13,241 nt of DNA, from NCBI GenBank assembly GCA_035354435.1, contig DAOQAY010000076.1, positions 1-13,241 on the forward strand. The letters run 5' to 3'. A program made the translations under genes and the position numbers. This document shows, in pieces, positions 1 through 6,378 of the stretch (its first letter is position 1; each line of letters starts with the position of its first letter). The notes beneath the pieces are model-generated. The model searched no databases and was not told the DNA's origin. It saw only the letters and a list, made by a program, of their open reading frames with translations. This DNA comes from JAKLDO01 sp035354435 (GTDB taxonomy: Bacteria > UBP6 > UBA1177).

Positions 1-783
1 ATCTTTATTGCACGGTTTGTAAAGCGGCATCAATGGTTCAGGCATTATTACAGTTGAAGTATATTGAGGCATACATTGATATCCGTACTGATTTGAATAA
101 TTGCAGAGCATGTCACCGGGACAGTCTTCATCTTCTTTGCATGTTCCGGTACAAACTGAAGCGGCGGCAAAACCTGCCTCTCCAGCATAGTCATAGAAAG
201 TATAGCATCTTCCTGTGGCGCATTCACTGTCGTAATTGCATGGAAGGCCGGCACTTTGTTTATATGCTCTGGCATCGCATGTTCCGAAACCTCCGCAAAC
301 ACCTTTACGGCAGATTCCGCTGCCGGGAGTACCCATTATTGCGGCACACTCGCTCCCATCAGGCCTTACACTCCATGATGTCAATGAGAAATCTCTGTTG
401 CAGGCTGAACATCCGTCAAAAGGACTTACCTCTCCGTCTTTATAGCATGCGCCATCTATTTCGCAGGTCAGCACATCACATGAACAGGTATAACCTCCGA
501 GTCCGTCTTCTTCACACACACTTCTGTTAGCTTCTACGCATGGATTCGGAGCACATGGATCAATAGGCGCATTATCAACATCAGGAGTTTCGTCAGAATC
601 AATGTCAGGAACATCAATGTCCCCGTTTTCATCAACCGCTTCGTCAGCAGTTTCATCAACATCCGCAATCACATCAAGATCTGCCGAATCTTCATCAGTT
701 TTGGCTTTTTTCTTGCCATTGTCACATGATGAAATTAAAAAAAACAACCCTGCAATTGTTAAAAGCGTAATAATTTTCTGCAT
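1..783 (-). CDS. Cys-rich, Asp-rich-linker lipoprotein (C-terminus beyond window)
   Basis: The frame is open from the ATG at 783 to the left edge (261 residues), so the C-terminus is missing. Residues 1-20 form a lipoprotein signal peptide: a KIIT start, a hydrophobic stretch and the lipobox ISSC with the lipidated cysteine at C20. Residues 21-75 are an acidic linker rich in Asp, Glu, Ala and Val. From about residue 77 the protein is cysteine-rich. The segment at 77-102 has EGF-like spacing (DPC..NPC...C......YTCSC). Segment 112-130 has the CYKDGEVSPFDGC pattern of VWC-like modules. CNYDSEC..GRC and CKEDEDCPGDMLC resemble Cys-rich repeats common in myxobacterial surface proteins. The protein is probably an outer-membrane or surface lipoprotein stabilised by disulfides. 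Its function is unknown. An AGGG lies 5 nt before the ATG. Confidence 0.85.
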   Translation of the reverse strand, partial: MQKIITLLTIAGLFFLISSCDNGKKKAKTDEDSADLDVIADVDETADEAVDENGDIDVPDIDSDETPDVDNAPIDPCAPNPCVEANRSVCEEDGLGGYTCSCDVLTCEIDGACYKDGEVSPFDGCSACNRDFSLTSWSVRPDGSECAAIMGTPGSGICRKGVCGGFGTCDARAYKQSAGLPCNYDSECATGRCYTFYDYAGEAGFAAASVCTGTCKEDEDCPGDMLCNYSNQYGYQCMPQYTSTVIMPEPLMPLYKPCNKD

Positions 784-823
784 TTTGACCCTGCCTTAAA
801 TATAGGTTTCTCACACGGGTGGA

Positions 824-852
824 ATAATATCACAAACGGGATTTGATTACAA
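824..852 (-). promoter_or_regulatory. Candidate promoter of the Cys-rich lipoprotein gene
   Basis: On the minus strand, TTGTAA (852-847) and TATTAT (829-824) are separated by 17 bp, about 40 bp before the lipoprotein ATG. They lie in the short gap after the end of speD. The call rests only on sigma70-like pattern matching. Confidence 0.4.
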
Positions 853-874
853 TTCTATGAGCTTTGAAAATTTA

Positions 875-1720
875 TCAGTATAATATCGGGATGTTAGGAA
901 TGTTCCTTCCATAGAAGATCTCGTTCATTTCCTTTTTCACCCTTTTTACTATCTTTCTTTTCTTGTAGGTGTTCAGCTCGGCTTCTTCAACACCGAAAAG
1001 ATAGTTGTTAAGGTCAAACTCACGAAGTATCATTTTTGTATGGAAAATATTGTCCTGATAGACATTGAGATCGACTGAATGGTATCTTGTGAGAGTTTCA
1101 AAATTTATAAAATTCTGTATCGAATTGAGTTTGTGGTCGGTGAATATCTTACTTCCGTCAAGTCTTCTTGTGAATCCTCTGACCCTGTAATCAAGGTTCA
1201 CGATATCGCTTTCAAATGAATCCAGCAGGAAATTAAGAGCCTTAAGCGGAGAAATTTTACCGCAAGTCGAAACATCAATATCGACTCTGAATGTGCTTAT
1301 TCCATTCTCGGGATGACTTTCAGGATAGGTATGAACTGTCAGATGTGATTTATCGAGGTGCATTACAACATCACCGCCGTTTTCGTGGTCGACCGGCTCT
1401 TCTGCAACAGGTTCCTGAGGATGATCTGAAAGTTTCTCTTCGGAAATGAGGACTGTTACACTTGCACCCTGAGGATGATAGTCCTGTTTGGCGATGTTAA
1501 GGATGTTTGCACCGATAATATCCGCAACATGTTCCAGAATTCCGGTAAGTCTTTCTGAATTGTACTCTTCATCAATATATTCAATATAAGCTGTTCTGTC
1601 TTCAGGAGTTTCAGCATAACACACATCATAAATGTTAAAACTAAGCGTTTTTGTGAGATTGTTAAAACCGTAAAGTCTCAGTTTGTTTTCACCATTGTTT
1701 TTCTTTCTAATTCTGACCAA
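875..1720 (-). CDS. speD: S-adenosylmethionine decarboxylase proenzyme, E. coli type
   Basis: SpeD decarboxylates S-adenosylmethionine to the aminopropyl donor used by SpeE. The protein follows E. coli SpeD closely: LYGFNNLTKTLSF near the N-terminus, IGANILNIA and DYHPQGASV, then the self-cleavage region HLDKSHLTVHTYPESHPE. Chain cleavage at Lys124-Ser125 would create the pyruvoyl cofactor. STCG (Cys153), SPLKALN, DYRVRGFTRR, SIQNF, QDNIFHTKM and FYGRN also match the family. At about 281 residues it is slightly longer than E. coli SpeD (264), with an N-terminal extension and an acidic insert (about residues 95-118) just before the cleavage site. An in-frame ATG at 1732 has no ribosome-binding site in front. 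GGAGG at 1730-1726 sits 5 nt before a TTG at 1720, so I prefer that start. The gene is divergent from pdaD-speE. Confidence 0.95.
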   Translation of the reverse strand: MVRIRKKNNGENKLRLYGFNNLTKTLSFNIYDVCYAETPEDRTAYIEYIDEEYNSERLTGILEHVADIIGANILNIAKQDYHPQGASVTVLISEEKLSDHPQEPVAEEPVDHENGGDVVMHLDKSHLTVHTYPESHPENGISTFRVDIDVSTCGKISPLKALNFLLDSFESDIVNLDYRVRGFTRRLDGSKIFTDHKLNSIQNFINFETLTRYHSVDLNVYQDNIFHTKMILREFDLNNYLFGVEEAELNTYKKRKIVKRVKKEMNEIFYGRNIPNIPILY

Positions 1721-1758
1721 CACAACCTCCATAATTCAACAGACAAAAAACAGCGGTT

Positions 1759-1786
1759 AATATAACTCTATTAGACTCATTTTCAA
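1759..1786 (-). promoter_or_regulatory. Candidate speD promoter
   Basis: On the minus strand, TTGAAA (1786-1781) and TATATT (1764-1759) are separated by 16 bp, upstream of speD in the divergent spacer shared with pdaD. The inferred transcript start leaves a short leader before the GGAGG. Confidence 0.45.
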
Positions 1787-1824
1787 ATAAAATAATGAAA
1801 AAACTTACACTGTGAAAAAAATGA

Positions 1825-1854
1825 TTGACACAAAGCTCATTAAAAATGTAAAAT
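1825..1854 (+). promoter_or_regulatory. Candidate pdaD-speE promoter
   Basis: A perfect TTGACA (1825-1830) is followed after 18 bp by TAAAAT (1849-1854), about 45 bp before the pdaD ATG. It drives the opposite direction from the speD promoter in the same 167-179 bp spacer. I see no obvious shared operator. Confidence 0.55.
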
Positions 1855-1899
1855 CCACAGTTTTGATTTTATGATCATTTCAAATTCAGGAGTATCAAA

Positions 1900-2394
1900 A
1901 TGATTGATTTGAAAAACATTCCCGACATTCACTTTTTCTGTGCAGGAGCAAGTGAAGGACTTACAGAGCTTACTTCTTTTGACGGTGCGCTTCTTGCCGC
2001 AGGTGTCGGCAACACAAACCTTATCAAAATGTCGAGCATTCTTCCGCCCAACTCAAAGGAAGTTGCACCTTTCACAATAAAACCGGGCAGTTTCGTGCCT
2101 CTTGCCTATGCAGATATAACCAGTGCAGAACCGGGTGAAACAATTTCTGCGGCTGTTGCGATCGCTATTCCGGATGACAGAAATATCAACGGTGTTATCA
2201 TGGAACATCACAATCACGCTCCACTTTCGTATGTCGAAAAGAAAGTTCGTGAAATGGCGGAAGAATCGATGACGATGAGAGGGATCAAAAATTTCACAGT
2301 GAAAAGTAAAGGTATTGAACATAAGGTCATCAACATTGCAACTGCTTTTGCAGCAGTCGTTCTGTGGGACAGTAAATTAACGGGAGAAAAATAA
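1900..2394 (+). CDS. pdaD: Pyruvoyl-dependent arginine decarboxylase
   Basis: The enzyme decarboxylates arginine to agmatine, the entry step of polyamine synthesis. The 164 residues are the usual size for the PvlArgDC family. The self-processing motif is NLIKMSSILPP, with cleavage expected between Ser45 and Ser46 to give a beta chain and a pyruvoyl-capped alpha chain. GSFVPLAYADITS and GVIMEHH (Glu102, matching the catalytic Glu of the Methanocaldococcus enzyme) are also present. AGGAG (1888-1892) lies 7 nt before the ATG. The TAA stop overlaps the speE ATG by one base (TAATG), so the two are almost certainly translationally coupled. A histidine decarboxylase-like specificity within the pyruvoyl superfamily is less likely given the match and the speE context. 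Confidence 0.95.
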   Translation: MIDLKNIPDIHFFCAGASEGLTELTSFDGALLAAGVGNTNLIKMSSILPPNSKEVAPFTIKPGSFVPLAYADITSAEPGETISAAVAIAIPDDRNINGVIMEHHNHAPLSYVEKKVREMAEESMTMRGIKNFTVKSKGIEHKVINIATAFAAVVLWDSKLTGEK

Positions 2395-3227
2395 TGTGGT
2401 TCATTGAAAATTATGATGAAAGGGCGAGTCTGGGGCTCAAAGTAAGGAAAAAACTTCATGAAGAGCAGTCACCTTTCCAGAAAGTTGAAGTTTATGAAAC
2501 AGAATTTTTCGGAAATCTGCTGACGCTTGACGGCCTTGTCATGCTCACCCAGAAAGATGAGTTCGTCTATCACGAAATGATAACCCACATGCCTCTTTGC
2601 ACACTGAAAAATCCCGAAAGAGTTCTTGTTGTAGGCGGCGGTGACGGCGGAGCGATAAGAGAGATCCTCAAGCACCCGTCGATAAAAGAAGCTGTATTAT
2701 GTGAAATAGATGAAAGAGTTGTCAGAGTGTGCCAGAAATATTTCCCGGAAGTTTCTTGCAAGCTCGAAGATCCGAAAGTGAAAATGCACTTTGAAGACGG
2801 TTTCAAGTTCCTGAACCAGTATGAAAACTATTTTGACCTCATAATTACCGATTCGAGCGACCCAGTCGGACCCGGCGTGGCACTTTTTAAAGAAGATTAC
2901 TACAGACTCGTTAAAAAGGCGCTTAAACCTGACGGAATCATGGTCTCACAAAGTGAAAGCCCGTGGTATTTTGAAGACACAATGAACAGCATGACCACAG
3001 CAATGTCAAGCGTTTTCAAGCATGTCGAAACATATATCGCACTCGTCACACTCTACCCAAGCGGCTTCTGGACCATCACAGCAGCCAGCGACGCGCATTC
3101 ACTCCACAATTTCGATGAAAAAAGATCGGCAGAGATCTCAAAGACCTGCAAATATTACAACCCAGAACTCCACAAAGGCGCCCTCGCCCTCCCCAATTTC
3201 GTTAAAAATATCGTGAAGAATAAGTAA
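2394..3227 (+). CDS. speE: Spermidine synthase (polyamine aminopropyltransferase)
   Basis: SpeE transfers the aminopropyl group of decarboxylated AdoMet to putrescine, or to agmatine in some lineages. The protein has 277 residues, normal for the family. Visible motifs are the N-terminal SPFQKVEVYET strand region, LDGLVMLTQKDEFVYHEM, the nucleotide-binding loop VLVVGGGDGGAIRE (residues 77-90), CEIDERVV with the acidic ribose-binding residue, and ITDSSDPVGP (151-160) with the catalytic aspartate. It is coupled to pdaD through a TAATG overlap. The last ten codons (NFVKNIVKNK) plus stop lie in a 35-bp sequence that recurs three times downstream at the borders of accessory genes. This gene end therefore looks like an insertion target. 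The coding sequence itself appears intact. Confidence 0.96.
   Translation: MWFIENYDERASLGLKVRKKLHEEQSPFQKVEVYETEFFGNLLTLDGLVMLTQKDEFVYHEMITHMPLCTLKNPERVLVVGGGDGGAIREILKHPSIKEAVLCEIDERVVRVCQKYFPEVSCKLEDPKVKMHFEDGFKFLNQYENYFDLIITDSSDPVGPGVALFKEDYYRLVKKALKPDGIMVSQSESPWYFEDTMNSMTTAMSSVFKHVETYIALVTLYPSGFWTITAASDAHSLHNFDEKRSAEISKTCKYYNPELHKGALALPNFVKNIVKNK
3193..3227 (+). repeat. speE 3'-end repeat, copy A (within speE)
   Basis: This 35-bp sequence begins CCAATTTCGT and ends GAATAAGTAA. It forms the last ten sense codons and stop of speE and is taken as the parent copy. Exact copy B is at 4416-4450, diverged copy C at 5885-5919, and copy D (1-nt deletion) at 6779-6812. All are in the same orientation. 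The sequence has stop codons in all three forward frames. Only a weak, imperfect dyad (TTCGTTA / TATCGTGAA around an A-run) is visible. Confidence 0.9.
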
Positions 3228-3232
3228 TTAAT

Positions 3233-4300
3233 CTAAAATGGAACCTGTAATACTTTAAATTCATTATCTTTATTGGCACCGTCATACAAAACAATTGTTT
3301 TAAAAAAATAATAAATAAACACTTTTTCTTTATCGATCAGGATCTTTTTTGGAAAAAACCCATTTTCAAAAAATGTGCCTTTTACAACTTCATTTATCTT
3401 GTTGGCATTAATAAAGGAAATTCCTTTGTTCGAAATAAAATATATCTTGTCTTTTTCATCAACATAAACATCTAAAACCATTTCATCTTCTATCTCATAT
3501 ATTTTATTCCATTTACCATCATATTTAAAAAAGTAGCTGCTGCTCTGCTCTCTTGTTATTGCATATAAATTATCAGCAGCATTTTGGTCTAAGATAGTAA
3601 AATCACCTTCTTTAAATCTTTCCAATATAATTTTATTATCTTCCTTAATTAACTTATAAATACCAGCCGAATCCTTTTTAACAAGAGAATTCCTTATCCC
3701 TGAAAAAAAGGCACCCTTTTCTGTAAATAGGAAATTCCTTCTTTTTTGAAATTCCAATGTTTTTTGGTTAAGATTATCAAAAGAAACTTCAAACATTTTC
3801 CAGATTTCACCATCGAACCAATAGCAAAAGTTGTCATTTATTATAATTATTTCATGTTTATGTTTTTTAAAAGCAAACGACCCAAAATCATCTTTAATAT
3901 CCGGAATTGCTTTAGCTATCCATGCATTATTTTCATTACAGAGAACTTTTAGATTTCTTTTGCTATAACCAGCTGCACAGGGCACCCCACCATATTCATC
4001 CAAATCGATCACTTCATCCAGCCCATCTATTTTAAACGGAATTATGCGATTTTCCTTCTCCTTTATTTCAAAGAATCTAATTTGGTAATTTGGGGAATTA
4101 TTTAACACTATTTCTTTCAGTAAAATCTTTGAATTCCATTTGAAAACGTCTGTTATTTCTGATGAAGGTATTCCATTTTTTTCAAACCTCTTAATTATAT
4201 CTTTTTGAACAATTTCCATATTTCGGTTGTTGTCTTTGCAACCACAAATTATTATGAAAAAAACACAAAGAATTGACTCTATATTTAACAAAAATCTCAT
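3233..4300 (-). CDS. Hypothetical lipoprotein, possibly beta-propeller-like (module 1 cargo)
   Basis: I do not recognise the family. The best start is the ATG at 4300, with GAGGTG 8 nt upstream. The longer frame to 4375 adds 25 residues that would hide a signal peptide. From 4300 the protein has 355 residues and starts with a lipoprotein signal peptide (MRFLLNIESILCVFFIII, lipobox ICGC, lipidated Cys21). The rest is rich in Lys, Asn, Ile and Phe. Strand-like units recur with an aromatic-DG-W theme, such as CYWFDGEIW (159-167) and FFKYDGKWN (257-265). A YVDEKDKIYFISNKGIS segment recalls propeller blades. The fold is an inference. The gene is convergent with speE, ends 5 bp after its stop, and has visibly A+T-rich codon use. 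It probably encodes an exported, membrane-anchored protein of acquired origin. Confidence 0.7.
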   Translation of the reverse strand: MRFLLNIESILCVFFIIICGCKDNNRNMEIVQKDIIKRFEKNGIPSSEITDVFKWNSKILLKEIVLNNSPNYQIRFFEIKEKENRIIPFKIDGLDEVIDLDEYGGVPCAAGYSKRNLKVLCNENNAWIAKAIPDIKDDFGSFAFKKHKHEIIIINDNFCYWFDGEIWKMFEVSFDNLNQKTLEFQKRRNFLFTEKGAFFSGIRNSLVKKDSAGIYKLIKEDNKIILERFKEGDFTILDQNAADNLYAITREQSSSYFFKYDGKWNKIYEIEDEMVLDVYVDEKDKIYFISNKGISFINANKINEVVKGTFFENGFFPKKILIDKEKVFIYYFFKTIVLYDGANKDNEFKVLQVPF

Positions 4301-4390
4301 TTTAGAATCACCTCTTTCAAAAAACTTTAGAAAACAGGGAACGATCCACATCACACCTCTTAATTTTCCGACCATTCTTATTTTCAGTGC

Positions 4391-4419
4391 ATAATATCAA
4401 TATTTGTAATTTTTTCCAA
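4391..4419 (-). promoter_or_regulatory. Candidate promoter of the module 1 lipoprotein, -35 overlapping repeat copy B
   Basis: On the minus strand, TTGGAA (4419-4414) and TATTAT (4396-4391) are separated by 17 bp. Four bases of the -35 hexamer come from the first bases of repeat copy B. The leader to the ATG at 4300 would be about 85 nt. Confidence 0.4.
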
Positions 4420-4450
4420 TTTCGTTAAAAATATCGTGAAGAATAAGTAA
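4416..4450 (+). repeat. speE 3'-end repeat, copy B (exact)
   Basis: This copy is identical over 35 of 35 bases to the end of speE (3193-3227), although it lies in non-coding DNA more than 1.2 kb downstream. Flanking bases differ on both sides, so the match stops sharply at the repeat borders. It separates the minus-strand lipoprotein gene from the ATPase module. Confidence 0.9.
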
Positions 4451-4456
4451 AACAAC

Positions 4457-4537
4457 CTGACTTTTATGCATATTTTCAAAATTTGACCCTGACTTTTGTG
4501 CATATTTTCAAAATTTGACCTTGACTTTTGTGCATAA
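4457..4537 (+). repeat. 32-bp tandem repeats upstream of the ATPase gene
   Basis: Two full 32-bp units (4457-4488 and 4489-4520) and a 17-bp partial unit (4521-4537) lie head to tail. Each unit starts with C/T-TGACTTTT-A/G-TGCAT and contains the near-palindrome ATTTTCAAAATTTGA followed by CC. The two full units differ at one visible base (TTTTATGC versus TTTTGTGC). The third unit supplies the -35 hexamer of the ATPase promoter. The units could be operator sites for a repressor or a recombination-related array. No CRISPR-like spacers occur. Confidence 0.85.
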
Positions 4538-4549
4538 ACAATACATAAT
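4521..4549 (+). promoter_or_regulatory. Candidate promoter of the DUF4143 ATPase
   Basis: TTGACT (4521-4526) and CATAAT (4544-4549) are separated by 17 bp and lie about 30 bp before the ATG at 4580. The -35 lies inside the last, partial tandem-repeat unit, so a protein bound to the repeats would be well placed to control this promoter. Confidence 0.5.
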
Positions 4550-4579
4550 ACCTTGATTTCATTGACTTCGAGGTGCTAA

Positions 4580-5908
4580 ATGAAAAGGGCTTTGGAAAAG
4601 ACACTTACAGAATGGAAGAATAGTAACTCTCACAAGCCGATTATTCTGAAAGGTGCACGGCAGGTGGGAAAAAGTTTTCTGGTCAGGCAGTTTGGCAGAT
4701 CATTCGATAATTTTGTTGAGCTTAATTTTGATTACTCTAAAGAATTCAACTCCATTTTTGAGATGGATCTTGATCCACAAAGAATTATAAAAGAAATTTC
4801 CATTTTGAAATCGCAGAAAATCGTTCCGGGCAGAACGCTTCTTCTTTTTGATGAAATTCAGGATTGTCCAAATGCGATCCGCTCGCTCCGTTACTTTTAT
4901 GAAATGATGCCAGAATTGCATGTTATTGCCGCAGGTTCACTTCTTGAATTTGCACTTGAAAAGATTGGTCTGCCGGTTGGAAGAGTTATGCCGCTGCATC
5001 TTTATCCAATGTCATTTGAAGAATTTGCAACAGCAAGAAATTCTGAAGAATTGTTAAGTGAATCAGCTAATTATTTCCCCGATGAAATTCCTTTGATGTT
5101 TCACACCAGGCTTCTTAAATTATTCGGAGAATATATCGCAGTCGGCGGAATGCCGGAGGTTGTATCATCATGGATCAGTAATAATGATATTCAAAAATGC
5201 AGGACAATACAAAACGGATTAATTGAAGTTTACAAGACAGATTTTCTTAAATATACAAAAAAACATCAGATCAAATATGTTGACATTCTCTACTCAAGCA
5301 TTTCTTCCGAGGTTGGCAGAAAATTTGTATATTCATCTGTCGGGGCTGATTACAAATCGAGGGAACTGAAACCGGCACTTGAGCTTCTTTGCAAAGCAGA
5401 TGTTATTCACCAGATCTTTCATTCTTCTGTTTCTGTTCCACCACTTAAATCCGGAGAAAAGAACGATTTTTTTAAAGTCATTATGTCTGACATAGGACTT
5501 ATGCAGGCAATGATGAATTCTGATGTTACAAAATGGATCATTGATCCTGAAGAAGCTACGAAAAATAACGGTGCAGTAATTGAAGCATTTGTTGGACAGG
5601 AAATACTGGCATGCTCACCTGCAGAAAAAAAGAGTGAACTTTTTTACTGGGCTCGCACAAAAAGAGGAGCTTGCGCCGAAATAGATTATCTGATCGAAAT
5701 AAATGATACCGTTATTCCAATAGAAGTTAAAGCCGGAAAATCGACAAAGCTGACCAGCCTTGAAATATACTTAAAAGAAAAACCATCTGTAAAATATGGA
5801 ATTCACCTTTCTCAATTAAACAACGATCAGAGAAACAATATTAAAACCGTTCCGCTTTACCTGACAAATCATGTTGTCAAAGCACCAATTTCGTCAAAAA
5901 GATTGTAA
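4580..5908 (+). CDS. AAA-family ATPase with C-terminal DUF4143 domain
   Basis: The 442 residues match the widespread AAA_14/DUF4143 ATPases. The N-terminal P-loop domain has Walker A GARQVGKS (25-32), Walker B LLLFDEIQ (87-94) and AAGSLLEF (117-124). Then come the VGRVMPLHLYPMSFEEF segment and GGMPEVV. The C-terminal DUF4143 region carries a PD-(D/E)XK-like signature, EIDYLIE (367 onward) followed by IPIEVKAGK with E382 and K384. Family members occur in large, variable paralogue sets. Their role is not established, although defence or toxin-like functions have been proposed. GAGGTG lies upstream of the ATG. The last codons (PISSKRL and stop) are read from repeat copy C, in a frame different from that of speE. 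It is the main gene of module 2. Confidence 0.92.
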   Translation: MKRALEKTLTEWKNSNSHKPIILKGARQVGKSFLVRQFGRSFDNFVELNFDYSKEFNSIFEMDLDPQRIIKEISILKSQKIVPGRTLLLFDEIQDCPNAIRSLRYFYEMMPELHVIAAGSLLEFALEKIGLPVGRVMPLHLYPMSFEEFATARNSEELLSESANYFPDEIPLMFHTRLLKLFGEYIAVGGMPEVVSSWISNNDIQKCRTIQNGLIEVYKTDFLKYTKKHQIKYVDILYSSISSEVGRKFVYSSVGADYKSRELKPALELLCKADVIHQIFHSSVSVPPLKSGEKNDFFKVIMSDIGLMQAMMNSDVTKWIIDPEEATKNNGAVIEAFVGQEILACSPAEKKSELFYWARTKRGACAEIDYLIEINDTVIPIEVKAGKSTKLTSLEIYLKEKPSVKYGIHLSQLNNDQRNNIKTVPLYLTNHVVKAPISSKRL

Positions 5909-5919
5909 AGAGTAAGTAA
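5885..5919 (+). repeat. speE 3'-end repeat, copy C (diverged)
   Basis: This copy matches copy A at 30 of 35 positions. Read in the speE frame it still encodes a SpeE-like tail (NFVKKIVKSK, stop). Three of the five changes are synonymous and two change an Asn (N to K, N to S). Its left half supplies the last codons and the TAA stop of the ATPase gene in another frame. Its right half holds the -35 of the next promoter. Confidence 0.85.
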
Positions 5920-5930
5920 GCCGATATAAT
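5903..5930 (+). promoter_or_regulatory. Candidate mntA-hepT promoter, -35 within repeat copy C
   Basis: TTGTAA (5903-5908) and a perfect TATAAT (5925-5930) are separated by 16 bp, leaving a leader of roughly 20 nt before the antitoxin start. The -35 hexamer exists only because copy C reads TTGTAA where copies A, B and D read TCGTGA. Confidence 0.5.
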
Positions 5931-5958
5931 CAAAGAGATTTTTTACTTGGAGAATTTC

Positions 5959-6378
5959 TTGAACAATCGCAGTGATTATTTTGACATTATTGTCAGTCAC
6001 ATAAAAAAAGAGTTGAATCCGAGGCTTATTTATATCTTCGGTTCATTTGCAAAAAACAGACAAAACAGTGACAGCGATATTGATATTGCATTTCTTTGTG
6101 ACACCAAAATCGATCTCACTGTGCTGTATAACCTTCAACTTTCTCTCGGGGCAATTGCAAAAAGAGATGTGGATCTTATTGATATGTCAGATATTGATAT
6201 TCCATTTAAAGTTGAAATAATTTCGAGTCATTATCCTGTTTTCTCATTTAGCGAAGCTTTCAGACTGGAATTTGAAATGAACCTGCTTTCAAAATATCAG
6301 AAATTAAATGAAGAAAGAGAAGTAATTTTTGCAAAAAGACTTAATTTATCCGGAGAACAGTTATGGAAATTATTTTAG
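5959..6378 (+). CDS. mntA: MntA-type nucleotidyltransferase antitoxin
   Basis: This is a minimal nucleotidyltransferase of the MNT family. In characterised HepT-MntA pairs it adds AMP to a tyrosine of the toxin and so inactivates it. The active-site signature is complete: IFGSFAK followed by SDSDIDIAF (Gly28-Ser29, Asp40 and Asp42), with the third acidic position in RDVDLID (Asp72). No ATG is available. TTG at 5959 has GGAG 6 nt upstream, and the alternative TTG at 5947 lacks a comparable site. The protein has about 139 residues. The gene overlaps hepT by 16 bp, typical of such operons. Together they form module 3, between repeat copies C and D. Confidence 0.9.
   Translation: MNNRSDYFDIIVSHIKKELNPRLIYIFGSFAKNRQNSDSDIDIAFLCDTKIDLTVLYNLQLSLGAIAKRDVDLIDMSDIDIPFKVEIISSHYPVFSFSEAFRLEFEMNLLSKYQKLNEEREVIFAKRLNLSGEQLWKLF

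Noticed and set aside
33..530. Plus-strand open frame of 165 codons at the left edge
   Set aside because: It is the antisense of the Cys-rich lipoprotein, whose minus-strand frame is open, has a signal peptide and lipobox, and shows regular cysteine spacing. The plus frame has only low-complexity His/Arg/Cys content.
3022..3216. Short plus-strand frame inside speE
   Set aside because: It lies wholly within the conserved speE reading frame and has a composition typical of an out-of-frame shadow.
4301..4375. N-terminal extension of the module 1 lipoprotein (start at 4375)
   Set aside because: It would bury the lipoprotein signal peptide, while the internal ATG at 4300 has a good GAGGTG site at proper spacing.
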